DNA from: Methanobrevibacter sp.
Lineage (GTDB): Archaea > Methanobacteriota > Methanobacteria > Methanobacteriales > Methanobacteriaceae
Length of the DNA: 64,000 bases
Assembly (NCBI RefSeq): GCF_015062935.1
Contig: NZ_SUTM01000011.1
Location: forward strand, 25,872-89,871
Direction of reading: 5' to 3'
In this document: positions 8,870-17,683 of the stretch, piece by piece
Layout of the letters: every line of letters starts with the position of its first letter
Numbering within the stretch: position 1 is the stretch's first letter
Translations under genes and position numbers: made by a program
Notes under the pieces: model-generated
The model's input: the letters and a program-made list of their open reading frames with translations, nothing else
Told to the model about the DNA's origin: nothing
Databases searched by the model: none

Positions 8870-9559
8870 TTATTCATTTAATCTTTTTTTTATTTCTTTC
8901 CAGTTTGGGCAAAATTTGTCCATTAATTTTTTAAATTTTTTTCCATGATTGAATTCTATCAGATGACATAATTCATGAATCATGACGTATTCCAGACATA
9001 TGGGATCTTTTTTTGCAAGATTCAAATTTAGGGTAATTCTTTTATTCTGATTGCAGTTTCCCCAATTTTTCATGCTTCTTATTTTTACTTCTGATGGTTT
9101 TCTTCCAACGATTTTTGTACATTTGTCTAAAACTGCCGGAACTGCTTTTTTCATTTCGTTTCTGTAAAACTCATTAAGCAATTTGCGACGTTTATCTATT
9201 GTGCTTCGTTTGGAAACAGGCAGATACATTATTGATTGTTCTTCGTCAATTAAAGCATGTTTTATATTCTCATTGGAAATTAACTGCAGTTTATATGGTC
9301 TGCCCCAAAGATAATGTGTTTCGCCGGTATTGTACTTCAGAGGTGCCTTGATGTTATTGTCTGTAATGTATTTCTGTTTTTTCAAAATCCAATCCTTTTT
9401 TGACTTTATAAAATTGGAGATGTCCTCGTCAGATAAAAATAACGGTGCTGACACTTTAACTTCTCCATTTGGAGGAAGTATGCGCAGATACATGTTTTTA
9501 ATGTTTTTTCTTTCTATGGTGACAGTTATATTTTCAATAATTTTGGTTTGTTTTATCAT
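8870..9559 (-). CDS. YgjP-type (DUF45) zinc metallopeptidase
   Basis: A 229-residue protein of the YgjP/WLM-like metallopeptidase family. The C-terminal half has MIHELCHLIEFNHGKKF, that is HExxH with a third His after the glutamate helix, and the preceding RSMKNWGNCNQNKRITLNLNL block typical of the family. The N-terminal half is a beta-rich domain with VTIERKNIKNMYLRILPP. The natural substrate of these enzymes is not established. No signal peptide is present, so it is cytosolic. No clear Shine-Dalgarno precedes the ATG; a TTTAAAA element about 25-30 bases upstream suggests a nearly leaderless transcript. Confidence 0.8.
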   Translation of the reverse strand: MIKQTKIIENITVTIERKNIKNMYLRILPPNGEVKVSAPLFLSDEDISNFIKSKKDWILKKQKYITDNNIKAPLKYNTGETHYLWGRPYKLQLISNENIKHALIDEEQSIMYLPVSKRSTIDKRRKLLNEFYRNEMKKAVPAVLDKCTKIVGRKPSEVKIRSMKNWGNCNQNKRITLNLNLAKKDPICLEYVMIHELCHLIEFNHGKKFKKLMDKFCPNWKEIKKRLNE

Positions 9560-9580
9560 CTAATATTGATATGGTCAAAT

Positions 9581-9595
9581 AAGGTTTTAAACCTT
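9581..9595 (-). promoter_or_regulatory. Palindromic TATA-like element before the YgjP-type gene
   Basis: AAGGTTT-T-AAACCTT is a palindrome with 7-bp arms around one central base. It contains the TTTAAAA core that sits where a TATA box is expected for a nearly leaderless mRNA beginning at the protease ATG. It may simply be a promoter, or a promoter overlapped by an operator. Confidence 0.3.
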
Positions 9596-9792
9596 TAGGG
9601 TCAAACTAGAATATTTTTTTTCATGTCCCATTAAAAGATAATGCACATATATTATTAATTTCTTTTTTAATCAATGAATTTATTGCATAAAATTGTTTTT
9701 ATAAAAAAGGTTATATATTCAAAGTTAAAATAAATTATATTATTATATTATATCAATTAATAAGTTAATTAAAATTATTTTGGAGGTTTATC

Positions 9793-10275
9793 ATGACTTG
9801 GGAAGATGCACCATCTCATATATGTAGGGGAGGAGATGTAAGAGGGCTTGCTTTTTGTTGTCCTCCTGTAAAACCATGTCCTGTATTAAATGCACTACGA
9901 CAAGTTAATTTGACTCCACAAGAATATGTAGAAATAAAAACTCAATTTGCAAAAGAAACTAGATTAGGTGAAGGGGCAGGGACCTGTTTCGGGTCACTTG
10001 TATGGTGTTGTAAACCGTCAAAACCATGTCCTTTAAGAGATATGACTTTAAGGAATATGGGGATGAGTCATGATGAATATTTGGACTTGAAAAAGGAATT
10101 GTCTGAAAGATTGACTGGAGTTCAAAAACCTGATCCTGATGAAAGGGCTGAAGCGCTAGCTGAAACATTTCAGATTTCTAAGTTAGAAGCTATGAATGTT
10201 TTAACTGAATGCAATAATGATTTAAGGGCTGCTGTCAAAGTATTGCATGCTCGCTCTCTTGAAAATTCTGATTAA
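9793..10275 (+). CDS. Methanogenesis marker 9 domain protein
   Basis: A 160-residue cysteine-rich protein. Residues 1-75 hold two matching halves: [19 protein letters not shown] and, about 40 residues later, [18 protein letters not shown]. The paired CCxPxKPCP motifs are what I recall for the methanogenesis marker 9 domain, found in methanogens but of unknown biochemistry; the cysteines could hold a metal or Fe-S centre. The last 45 residues ([24 protein letters not shown]...) look like a UBA/NAC-type three-helix domain. GGAGG precedes the ATG, with a TATA-rich promoter region further upstream. The siroheme synthase gene starts 1 base after the stop, tying it to tetrapyrrole genes. Confidence 0.8.
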   Translation: MTWEDAPSHICRGGDVRGLAFCCPPVKPCPVLNALRQVNLTPQEYVEIKTQFAKETRLGEGAGTCFGSLVWCCKPSKPCPLRDMTLRNMGMSHDEYLDLKKELSERLTGVQKPDPDERAEALAETFQISKLEAMNVLTECNNDLRAAVKVLHARSLENSD

Positions 10276-10276
10276 A

Positions 10277-10894
10277 ATGAATTGGACATCTCTTTATTTA
10301 AAAACTTCTGACATGAATGTTTTTATTTTAGGCACCGGCGAAGTTGCAACAAGGAGAGCTAATAAATTTTTAGACCATGGCGCCAATGTAAGATTGGCGG
10401 GCAATTTTTTATCTGATGAATTGGCGGACAAGGGAGCTGTTCTATGCTCCACTGATGAAGTTGATGAGTTGGTTAATTGGTCTGATTTGGTTGTAATAGC
10501 CAGTGGTGATGAAGAGCTGTCTGATTATGTTTCCAATTTGGCTAAGGATAAACTGGTAAATAGGGCTGATTTGCCTTATGAGGGGGATGTTATTGTCCCT
10601 ACAAGTTTTAATATTGGAGATATTGAAATTTCTATTTTTACAAACGGCAAAAGTCCGTTGATGGCTCGTCAATTAAGAAAGAAAATTCAGTCAATCATCA
10701 CGGCTGAAGATATTTTGGAGATTGAACTTCAGGACTATGCACGTTCACTTTTAAAAGACTCTGTTGAAAATCAAAAGGAAAGGCGTGACTATCTTTACAG
10801 CATTTTTGAAGATGAAAAAATTAATGATTTTATTAAAAATAATCAAATTGATGAAGCAAAACTTTACATTGATAACTTGATAAGGGGATTATAG
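10277..10894 (+). CDS. Precorrin-2 dehydrogenase / siroheme synthase (CysG N-terminal type)
   Basis: A 205-residue NAD-binding protein of the bifunctional precorrin-2 dehydrogenase/ferrochelatase family (Met8p/CysG N-terminal part). The Rossmann start is VFILGTGEVATRRANKFLDHGANVRL, followed by LVVIASGDEELSDYV, NRADLPYEGDVIVPTSFNIGDIEISIFTNGKSPLMARQLRKKI, which carries the family's substrate-binding SxxPxxxRxLR-like stretch. It oxidises precorrin-2 to sirohydrochlorin, the branch point to F430, cobamides and heme-like products. The frame extends upstream, but ATG 10277 directly after the marker 9 stop is preferred. Its TAG overlaps the GTG of hemA by one base. Confidence 0.88.
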   Translation: MNWTSLYLKTSDMNVFILGTGEVATRRANKFLDHGANVRLAGNFLSDELADKGAVLCSTDEVDELVNWSDLVVIASGDEELSDYVSNLAKDKLVNRADLPYEGDVIVPTSFNIGDIEISIFTNGKSPLMARQLRKKIQSIITAEDILEIELQDYARSLLKDSVENQKERRDYLYSIFEDEKINDFIKNNQIDEAKLYIDNLIRGL

Positions 10895-12093
10895 TGATAG
10901 TTAATTTAAGAGTTGACCATAAAATTGCAGATATCCAATCCATGGAAAGTATTTCAAAGGATATTGATGATTTGTTTTGGAAATTACAGGATAAATATTC
11001 AATTGGTGAGTATGTGGAGATTTCCACATGCAATAGGAAAGAATATTATCTTAAAAATGATTATATTTCCGAAGATGATGAATTGCTGTCTCATGAAAAT
11101 CAGAATATTATCATTGAGTATGGGGAATCTGCAGTGATGCATCTTTTAAGGATGACTTCAGGTCTTGAATCAATGATTGTTGGTGAAGACCAGATATTGG
11201 GTCAGGTAAAGGATGCAAAGAATAAGGCCATCAAAAACCGTCATTGCGGAAGAGGTCTTGATGCTGTTTTTACAAAAGCTATTCATGTTGGTCAGGTAGT
11301 TAGAAATAAAACCAATATTAATAAGGGTTCTGTTTCCATTGGTTCTGCCGCTATAGATTTGGCTGAAAAACATATCGGCAGTCTTGACGATAAATCTGTT
11401 CTGGTCATCGGTGCCGGAAAGATGGGTAAATTAGTTGCAAAAGCATTGGCTGAAAAAGATTTAAATGCTATTTTTGTTGCAAACAGGACTTATTATGTTG
11501 CAGTGGAGCTTGCTGAAGATTTGGGTGGACAAGCTATTTTATTCAATGAATTGGAAAAGTATTTGGCCACTGCTGATTTGGTTATAAGTGCTACCAGTGC
11601 TCCTCATGCCATAATAACTAAAAAACGCCTTATAGATATTGATATGGATTATGAAAATGTTATGATGGTTGATATTGCAAATCCTCGTGATATTTCTGAA
11701 GATGTGTCTGATTTGGGTGTTAAATTATTCAATATCGATGATTTAAGAGAGATTGCTGATGCCAATACTCAGCTAAGAATTAAGGAATTTGGTGAAGCTG
11801 AAAACATCATTGAAGATGAGTTCATTTTACTTAAAGAATCCTTCAAAATAATGGAAGTTGATGATCTTCTTGGTAATTTAAGAGCATCTATGGAAGAGAT
11901 AAGACAACGTGAAACTCAAAAAGCATTAGTTAAGTTGGCTGATGTAGATGGCAGTGCAAAAATTTTAAATAATTTAACAAATTCCATTGTTAATAAGATA
12001 TTCTTTGATATTTCAAAAAATGTTAAAGATGCTGCAAAAGATGATGACAAAGAGGTTATTGCAGCTGCGGAATATTTGTTTAATTCAAAATAA
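10894..12093 (+). CDS. hemA: Glutamyl-tRNA reductase
   Basis: A 399-residue glutamyl-tRNA reductase, the first committed step of C5 tetrapyrrole synthesis. The catalytic cysteine is Cys46 in EISTCNRKEYYL. SGLESMIVGEDQILGQVKDA is the family signature. A Rossmann NADPH domain begins at VLVIGAGKMGKLVAKALAEK, and a C-terminal helical dimerisation region follows. The start is GTG sharing one base with the TAG of the upstream siroheme synthase gene, with AAGGGGA upstream. This grouping places the pathway's entry enzyme with precorrin-2 dehydrogenase. The stop abuts that of the convergent AAA ATPase gene with no gap. Confidence 0.95.
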   Translation: MIVNLRVDHKIADIQSMESISKDIDDLFWKLQDKYSIGEYVEISTCNRKEYYLKNDYISEDDELLSHENQNIIIEYGESAVMHLLRMTSGLESMIVGEDQILGQVKDAKNKAIKNRHCGRGLDAVFTKAIHVGQVVRNKTNINKGSVSIGSAAIDLAEKHIGSLDDKSVLVIGAGKMGKLVAKALAEKDLNAIFVANRTYYVAVELAEDLGGQAILFNELEKYLATADLVISATSAPHAIITKKRLIDIDMDYENVMMVDIANPRDISEDVSDLGVKLFNIDDLREIADANTQLRIKEFGEAENIIEDEFILLKESFKIMEVDDLLGNLRASMEEIRQRETQKALVKLADVDGSAKILNNLTNSIVNKIFFDISKNVKDAAKDDDKEVIAAAEYLFNSK

Positions 12094-13218
12094 TTATTCA
12101 AACATTCCTTTAACTTCATTATGTTTTATCTTAACAGATTTAAGCGCATAGTCTATATTTTTCATTGTTATGATAGTTTCATCATTGGCAATTGCATTGT
12201 GAAGAGCTGTTTTTAATATTTTTTCTTTTAAATCCCTTCCGGATAATCCTTTAGTCACTTTGACAATTTTATTCAAGTCAAGGTCGTATTCTATAGGCAT
12301 TGTTTTAAGATTATTTTCTAAAATCTCCATCCTTTCATTGTCTGTAGGTAATTTGAATTCTATTTCTTCTTCAAATCTGCTTCTGACTGCATTATCAAGT
12401 GATGCAGGATTATTGGTTGCTCCAATTGTAATGACTGATTCGTTTTCACTTATCCCGTCCATTTCGGTTAAAAGTGAATTGACAATTTCTGAAACATCTC
12501 CTCTCAATGATTGAAATGACCTGTCCAGTGCAATTGCATCCATCTCGTCAATGAATATTATTGATGGTGAATTTTCACCGGCCTTTTTAAACAAATCGTG
12601 AATTTTGGATGCACTGTCTCCTACGTGGTCTCCTATCAGTGATGTTGATTTAATCAAATGCAGTGGAACTTCAAACTCATTGGAAAGAGCTTTAACAAGC
12701 ATTGTTTTACCTGTTCCTGGAAGTCCATAAAATAAAATATTTTTAGGAGCCCACGGTCCGAATTTTTCAGGATTTTCAAGGTATTTTCTAATTACCTTCA
12801 CCTTGTTTTTTGCATTTTCTTGGCCAACTATATCCTGGAGGCGGATATTTGAACTAACATTAACGTTGTCTCTTTTTGTTTTTAATTCTTCAGTGATGAG
12901 TTTAATTTTTGTTTTTTCTGAAATAATTGAGTTATTCGGTTTTGCAGTAACTATTTCAAAACCGTAATCTGGAATGATTTTTTGATCAAATAAATGTGAA
13001 TTTTCACTTACAACTAATCCCAGCCATTGTTCACGGGCATATTCTTCAAATAATACAGTATTTTTAATTTCTATGTCTTCATCCATTAAAGGAAAATCGA
13101 ATGGATATCCTACGGGTTTTAAAACCACTAATTCAGCATAGTCTTTTGTTTCTGTTTCTTTTTTAATTGATTTTTGGTTAGTTGTTTTGATTTCCGGCTG
13201 TTTATTGTCACTTTTCAA
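12094..13218 (-). CDS. AAA+ ATPase with unassigned N-terminal domain
   Basis: A 374-residue AAA protein. The AAA module has Walker A GLPGTGKT (165-172), Walker B IIFIDEMDAI (220-229), sensor-1 GATNNP and the arginine pair in VRSRFEEEIEF, with a helical lid (KGLSGRDLKEKILKTAL). It resembles the Cdc48/PAN group but has only one ATPase module, and the first 120 residues match no domain I recognise (YPFDFPLMDEDIEIKN, EYAREQWLG). It lacks the coiled coil and C-terminal HbYX tail of proteasome activators. A GTG at 13227 lies inside the strong GGAGGTG ribosome site, so the TTG at 13218, 6 bases after it, is the likely start. Confidence 0.75.
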   Translation of the reverse strand: MKSDNKQPEIKTTNQKSIKKETETKDYAELVVLKPVGYPFDFPLMDEDIEIKNTVLFEEYAREQWLGLVVSENSHLFDQKIIPDYGFEIVTAKPNNSIISEKTKIKLITEELKTKRDNVNVSSNIRLQDIVGQENAKNKVKVIRKYLENPEKFGPWAPKNILFYGLPGTGKTMLVKALSNEFEVPLHLIKSTSLIGDHVGDSASKIHDLFKKAGENSPSIIFIDEMDAIALDRSFQSLRGDVSEIVNSLLTEMDGISENESVITIGATNNPASLDNAVRSRFEEEIEFKLPTDNERMEILENNLKTMPIEYDLDLNKIVKVTKGLSGRDLKEKILKTALHNAIANDETIITMKNIDYALKSVKIKHNEVKGMFE

Positions 13219-13307
13219 ATTATTCACCTCCGATATTTTTTACAAAATAACATTTGTTTTAATTATTTATATACTTGTGCAAACAAAATATTTTTAGAGG
13301 TTTGCTT

Positions 13308-14381
13308 ATGAGTTTTAGAACAAGGCGTGTAATATTAAGCGCTCCATTTTATGCTTTATTTGAATTTTTCCTGCTTAAATATATCTTTTTACTGTTTGGC
13401 GGCGTCAATGATTTATATTTGATTGGCCCTGCAATTCTTATTGGCGCAATTCATCTTGTGCCAATGTTTTTTGAAGCTAGAAAATCAACAGTTTTCGGAA
13501 GGTTTCTGACAACTTTGGATTGTGTCGGAATGTGGGTTTCACTCATGTTTCTAATTGACATTGTTTTGATTTATCTTGTAGGATTATTTGTTTCAATTCC
13601 TTTATGGATAATTTGCATACTTCTCGCTATTGTCCCTGTTTTGGGAATTTATAATTACCATAAAGCTCATAAGTTAGTTGTCAATGAGGAAACTTTGGAA
13701 TTTGAAAATCTCACACGGGACATTAATATTGTCCATTTGTCTGATGTTCATTTTGGTTCTGTACGTCACAAGCCAATTATCCGCCAGATTTCTCAAAAAT
13801 TAAAGGAACTTGAAAAAGATTGTGATTTGGCTATAATTTCCGGAGATTTGGCTGACGGTTCATCAGTTGTTGAAAAGGATGATTTTATGGAATTTAAGGA
13901 TGTCAATATGCCGATTATTTTCACTCCCGGAAATCATGATTTCTACATTGGCATCGACAGTGTCATTGACGCATGTAAAAATGCGGGAATCATTGTTTTG
14001 GACAATGATTCCATTGAATTTGAATGTCTCAACATTTTCGGTTTGACATTCAGTTTTGATGATAAGAAAAAACCTGAATTGGACAAATCTTTAATTAAAC
14101 CGGGCTTTGTTAATGTGCTCAATTACCATGTGCCATATTACTGGAAGGAATTTTCACAATTGGGCTTTGACCTTCAGTTGTCAGGTCACACTCACGGGGG
14201 CCAGTTTTATCCTGCTATCTTTTTTGCAGAGCTGATTTTCAAATATAATATGGGACTGTTTAAAAATAATCTGGGCAAATACTTGCATGTAACTACTGGT
14301 GTAGGTTCAATGGATCCTCCGATGAGATGGGGTACTGATTCAGAGTTGGTAATCTTAAAATTAAGAGAGGCGATAAAATGA
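13308..14381 (+). CDS. Membrane-anchored calcineurin-type phosphoesterase
   Basis: A 357-residue protein with four predicted membrane segments in the first 120 residues and then a metallophosphoesterase domain facing the cytoplasm or surface. The metal motifs are in order: LSDVHFGS (144-151), SGDLADG, PGNHDF and GHTHGGQ. The family resembles YaeI/YkuE phosphodiesterases, some of which act on lipid phosphates. AGAGG lies upstream of the ATG at 13308; earlier in-frame codons give an implausible leader. The stop overlaps the next ATG (ATGA), so the downstream zinc-ribbon protein is translationally coupled and likely works with it. Confidence 0.85.
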   Translation: MSFRTRRVILSAPFYALFEFFLLKYIFLLFGGVNDLYLIGPAILIGAIHLVPMFFEARKSTVFGRFLTTLDCVGMWVSLMFLIDIVLIYLVGLFVSIPLWIICILLAIVPVLGIYNYHKAHKLVVNEETLEFENLTRDINIVHLSDVHFGSVRHKPIIRQISQKLKELEKDCDLAIISGDLADGSSVVEKDDFMEFKDVNMPIIFTPGNHDFYIGIDSVIDACKNAGIIVLDNDSIEFECLNIFGLTFSFDDKKKPELDKSLIKPGFVNVLNYHVPYYWKEFSQLGFDLQLSGHTHGGQFYPAIFFAELIFKYNMGLFKNNLGKYLHVTTGVGSMDPPMRWGTDSELVILKLREAIK

Positions 14382-15526
14382 GGCATTGTTCAACTTGCGG
14401 CAAATTTCACAGAGATAATGATTTATTTTGTTTGAATTGCGGTTCCTTATTATCCGATTATGAACATGCTAAATTGTCCAGTTTAAATTATGATTTGGTC
14501 GGTGAGGAATTTTTAACTCAGGTTGCTAACCAGTTTTCGCAGCTAAGCTCCCAATACTCTCAATTAATGGGGGATTTTTCATCTTCTCTTGACGAGTTTA
14601 CCTCTGAAATAAAAAAGATTTCAAAGGAATCTCAGTTTGCAATATTCAAAGAGCGCATTAAACGAATGGAAAACGTTTTTGAAGGTTTAACTGATTTGTT
14701 TGACGATACATTGAATTCCTTGTCTGAAGTTGTCTTCAAGATGTTGGCATTTGAAAATATCATCTGGAAGGAATTCGATGATGAAGATTTAATTTCCTCA
14801 TATCATAAAATGATAAATTCCCTGCAGGGATTAATTAATTCTGCCAAAGAGTCAAAATCCAGTTTCGAATCAATCAATATTGAATATCCTAATGAAGAAT
14901 TTGATATTGCAAAAGCAAATCTGCTGTTGCGTTTTGACAGGTTTGTAATTTTTCACGAATCATTCATCAAAGAACTAAGATTTATTAAAGATAAGTATGT
15001 AAATAATATTAGTATGAGTTTTGAAGATAATCATAATCATTTTTGTATTTACTGCGGAGCTTCAATTGATGCAAATCAAAATTTCTGCTCCGAATGCGGA
15101 AAGCCTATTTTCAGGGAGGAACCGGTTGTTAAGAAAGTTCCTTCACAATATGATTCCAAAATCACAGAGTTGGAACAGGAGTATAATTTAAAACAAGCTA
15201 AGGCCAGTGAATTGGTGGTAAAATTATTTGATCCTAATCACATGGCTTATGAACGTTTTACAACATCAATAACTAAATCAAATAACTTATTTTCAATTCA
15301 AGTTGATGTTGCAAGAAAAATGGCGGAATTGGATACTTCTGAAAGTCCGTTTGTCATTAGAGAATTGGATGCAAAAATTGAAACTCTTCAGGCATTTATT
15401 GACAAAATGGAAGACTTGACAAATGAATTGATTATTCATATGAGCTCAAATAAAAAAGATAATGATGATATCCATAACCTGTTTAATGATATGGATGATC
15501 TGATTGATTCTGTTAAAGATTATTAA
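14378..15526 (+). CDS. Double zinc-ribbon protein with helical middle
   Basis: A 382-residue protein with a zinc ribbon at the very N terminus (CSTCGKFHRDNDLFCLNCGS) and another near residues 222-243 (CIYCGASIDANQNFCSECGK). Between and after them are long amphipathic helices rich in Ser, Gln, Glu and Lys (for instance QFSQLSSQYSQLMGDF), consistent with coiled coils. There is no membrane segment. I do not recognise a named family for the whole protein. It overlaps the phosphoesterase gene by ATGA, so a regulatory or scaffold role for that membrane enzyme is a reasonable guess. Its stop shares bases with the convergent endonuclease IV stop. Confidence 0.7.
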   Translation: MRHCSTCGKFHRDNDLFCLNCGSLLSDYEHAKLSSLNYDLVGEEFLTQVANQFSQLSSQYSQLMGDFSSSLDEFTSEIKKISKESQFAIFKERIKRMENVFEGLTDLFDDTLNSLSEVVFKMLAFENIIWKEFDDEDLISSYHKMINSLQGLINSAKESKSSFESINIEYPNEEFDIAKANLLLRFDRFVIFHESFIKELRFIKDKYVNNISMSFEDNHNHFCIYCGASIDANQNFCSECGKPIFREEPVVKKVPSQYDSKITELEQEYNLKQAKASELVVKLFDPNHMAYERFTTSITKSNNLFSIQVDVARKMAELDTSESPFVIRELDAKIETLQAFIDKMEDLTNELIIHMSSNKKDNDDIHNLFNDMDDLIDSVKDY

Positions 15527-16359
15527 ATCATATTTTCATATATTTCTTTCATTTTTAAAGAATCCAAGTCTCTTTGTGGAGTTTCACAAATAATATTTGC
15601 ATTCCAACCGTTATCGATTAAATTGCTGAGTAAATCTTCAATATTGGGACCATATTCGTCACCTTCATCCAATACGTGATGCTTTACCTCTCCGCCTCTG
15701 CCGTATTCGATTGTTGTAAAATGGCAGTGCAAAATGTCTATGTCCAGATGGTCTTCAATTGTTGAAAAAATGCAGTTATAATCTTCTTTTTTATTTAAAA
15801 AACCACGCCCTCTTGCATGAACATGTGCGAAGTCTATTGTAGGTTCAAAATGGTCGAATGTGGCACACAGTTCAACAACTTCTTTAACGTTTCCGAGTTG
15901 GGTTCTTTTACCTGTGGTTTCAGGGGCAAAAGTAAACTCTTCAATTCCTTCCGCTTCAAGTTCTTCAAAAAGCCTGTTGACTGTATTTTTGGATATTTCC
16001 ATGGCCTTTTCAGGTTTTCTGTTTAAATAAGCTCCCGGGTGAAATACCAGTCTATAAGCACCCATCCATTCTCCTGCACGTGCAGCTGCAATCAGATGCC
16101 CGATGCTTTTATCAAGTTTGGATTCCTCTTTAGCACATAAGTTAATGTAGTATGGGGCATGCATTGACACTAAAATGTCATGTTTTTCAGATTCTTCCTT
16201 TAATGTTGTTGCAGCCTTTTCACCAATTCTAACTCCATATGGTGATTGGTATTCATAGGAGTTTAGTCCTTCTTCAGAAATATATTTCGGAGCTTTGTAT
16301 GCGGCGCCTTTATAATCGATAGGGCTTCCTGCAGGTCCAAAAAGTACTTTATGTTTCAT
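15523..16359 (-). CDS. Endonuclease IV family (AP endonuclease 2) TIM barrel
   Basis: A 278-residue TIM-barrel protein of the AP endonuclease 2 family. Metal-ligand motifs seen include SMHAPYYINLC, RLVFHPGAYL, FAPETTGKRTQLG, PTIDFAHVHARG, DILHCHFTTIEYG and the late IICETPQRD, matching the His/Glu/Asp set that binds three zinc ions in endonuclease IV. The role is cutting DNA at abasic sites during base repair. It lies 36 bases downstream of gap on the same strand, an order I recall from Methanothermobacter, so the two may share a transcript. Length matches the family. Confidence 0.9.
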   Translation of the reverse strand: MKHKVLFGPAGSPIDYKGAAYKAPKYISEEGLNSYEYQSPYGVRIGEKAATTLKEESEKHDILVSMHAPYYINLCAKEESKLDKSIGHLIAAARAGEWMGAYRLVFHPGAYLNRKPEKAMEISKNTVNRLFEELEAEGIEEFTFAPETTGKRTQLGNVKEVVELCATFDHFEPTIDFAHVHARGRGFLNKKEDYNCIFSTIEDHLDIDILHCHFTTIEYGRGGEVKHHVLDEGDEYGPNIEDLLSNLIDNGWNANIICETPQRDLDSLKMKEIYENMI

Positions 16360-16395
16360 TTAAATCGTTAAAAAAATAGTAAAAAAAGAGGGAAT

Positions 16396-17412
16396 TTAGA
16401 ATATTCCCATAGCTTTGTTTGTTTTTGCAATTGATTTTTCGTTGTCGCTTTCCATTTCTAAAAGTGCACGAATTGCATCAATGTTTTCAGGTATTACATC
16501 AGATTCTTGATGTACTGCCTGCATGTAGAACAGTTCATTTCCTACGACATTAATGGATTCTCTCCAAACTGGAATTTCATATAAGTCATTTCTGTTTCTT
16601 CCGAGTTCTTTGGCATATTCCATCAATTCAGCAGTGGATCCTAATCCTTCTTCAGCAGAAACAACCATTACTCTTGAACGTTTTTCCAATGCTTCAACGA
16701 TTTCTTCAGTTTCAACGTCATTGTTGATTTCAACCATGATGTTGTGTTGATGCATTAATGTAGTAGGTACGAGCAATGCCATGGTGGTTACATCAATACC
16801 TTTCATTACGGTTTTTACATCAGGGCCGTGGTGGGAAGGTACTTTTGGAGGATTTGGAACAATTGCATTAATTGGTCCTTTTTTAATTTCAGATGGGTCT
16901 GATCCTCTTCTTACCATTACTGCTCTAACTTTTTTAATGTCTGCAATTGGATCGATAGTTGATAATGTACGGGTTAAACCGGTAGTGTTACATGAAACTA
17001 CTCTGGTATAATCTGCACCGTAAGAATCATCATAATTTGAAATAGCATTAAATGAAAGACCTGTTAATTCGTGGTCTTCTCCACCTTGATAAATAGCTTT
17101 AACACCTGCTTTTTTATACATTTCGAGGTTTTGCGGACCAATACTTCCAGGAGTACAGTCAACTACTACATCTGCTTCTTGAATCATGTCTTCAACAGTT
17201 CCTGCGATTTCGATTCCAGCATCTTTGAATAGTTGTTCTCTTTCTGGGATTCCAATATATAATGGATATCCTTTTTCTTCAACTGCAGTTCTAGCTTCGT
17301 AGTTTGGTCTAGTTTTACTTACACCAATAACTTTCATATCATCTTGAGCGGCTACAGCATCTGCCACTCTTTTACCGATGGTTCCATAACCATTAATTGC
17401 AACAGTTTTCAT
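16396..17412 (-). CDS. gap: Archaeal glyceraldehyde-3-phosphate dehydrogenase
   Basis: A 338-residue type II (archaeal) phosphorylating GAPDH. The Rossmann start is [17 protein letters not shown] (residues 4-20), and the catalytic cysteine is Cys141 in [35 protein letters not shown] and [10 protein letters not shown] blocks are family typical. In methanogens the enzyme works mainly toward sugar synthesis. The ATG has GGGAT upstream and AT-rich promoter sequence before it. Endonuclease IV follows on the same strand. Confidence 0.95.
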   Translation of the reverse strand: MKTVAINGYGTIGKRVADAVAAQDDMKVIGVSKTRPNYEARTAVEEKGYPLYIGIPEREQLFKDAGIEIAGTVEDMIQEADVVVDCTPGSIGPQNLEMYKKAGVKAIYQGGEDHELTGLSFNAISNYDDSYGADYTRVVSCNTTGLTRTLSTIDPIADIKKVRAVMVRRGSDPSEIKKGPINAIVPNPPKVPSHHGPDVKTVMKGIDVTTMALLVPTTLMHQHNIMVEINNDVETEEIVEALEKRSRVMVVSAEEGLGSTAELMEYAKELGRNRNDLYEIPVWRESINVVGNELFYMQAVHQESDVIPENIDAIRALLEMESDNEKSIAKTNKAMGIF

Positions 17413-17683
17413 TTTAATCCCTTTTTGATTTATAATAATTTTTAAAAATTTATTATATGATTTAAATTTGTTTTTTAACTTATTTATAATTTGATATTTG
17501 CCACTCTGATTTTTTTCAGTTAGTTATGGTATGTTTATTTTTAATCTAGCTTCATGTATTTTGTTAATTTTGATTTTTATTTCAATTTAGTGATTCATTT
17601 TTCACATTAACATTAATCATTTTGCTTTTTAAACTTATTTTCCATGTGCAATTATATTTGTAAGCTTGGATAAATAGGTTAAT
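17413..17683. other. 271-base AT-rich divergent intergenic region
   Basis: This region separates gap (leftward) from the alpha/beta hydrolase (rightward). It holds only promoter-like AT-rich sequence, including a TTTAAAT/TATAATAAAT area for gap around 17440-17465 and AGGTTAAT before the hydrolase ATG. I see no reading frame, tRNA or strong hairpin in it. Confidence 0.6.

Noticed and set aside
12094..13218. Proteasome-activating nucleotidase (PAN)
   Set aside because: The N-terminal coiled coil, OB ring domain and HbYX C terminus of PAN are not seen.
17413..17683. Possible small RNA in the gap/hydrolase intergenic region
   Set aside because: AT-rich throughout with no stable hairpin or G/C-rich block of the kind an archaeal structured RNA would show.
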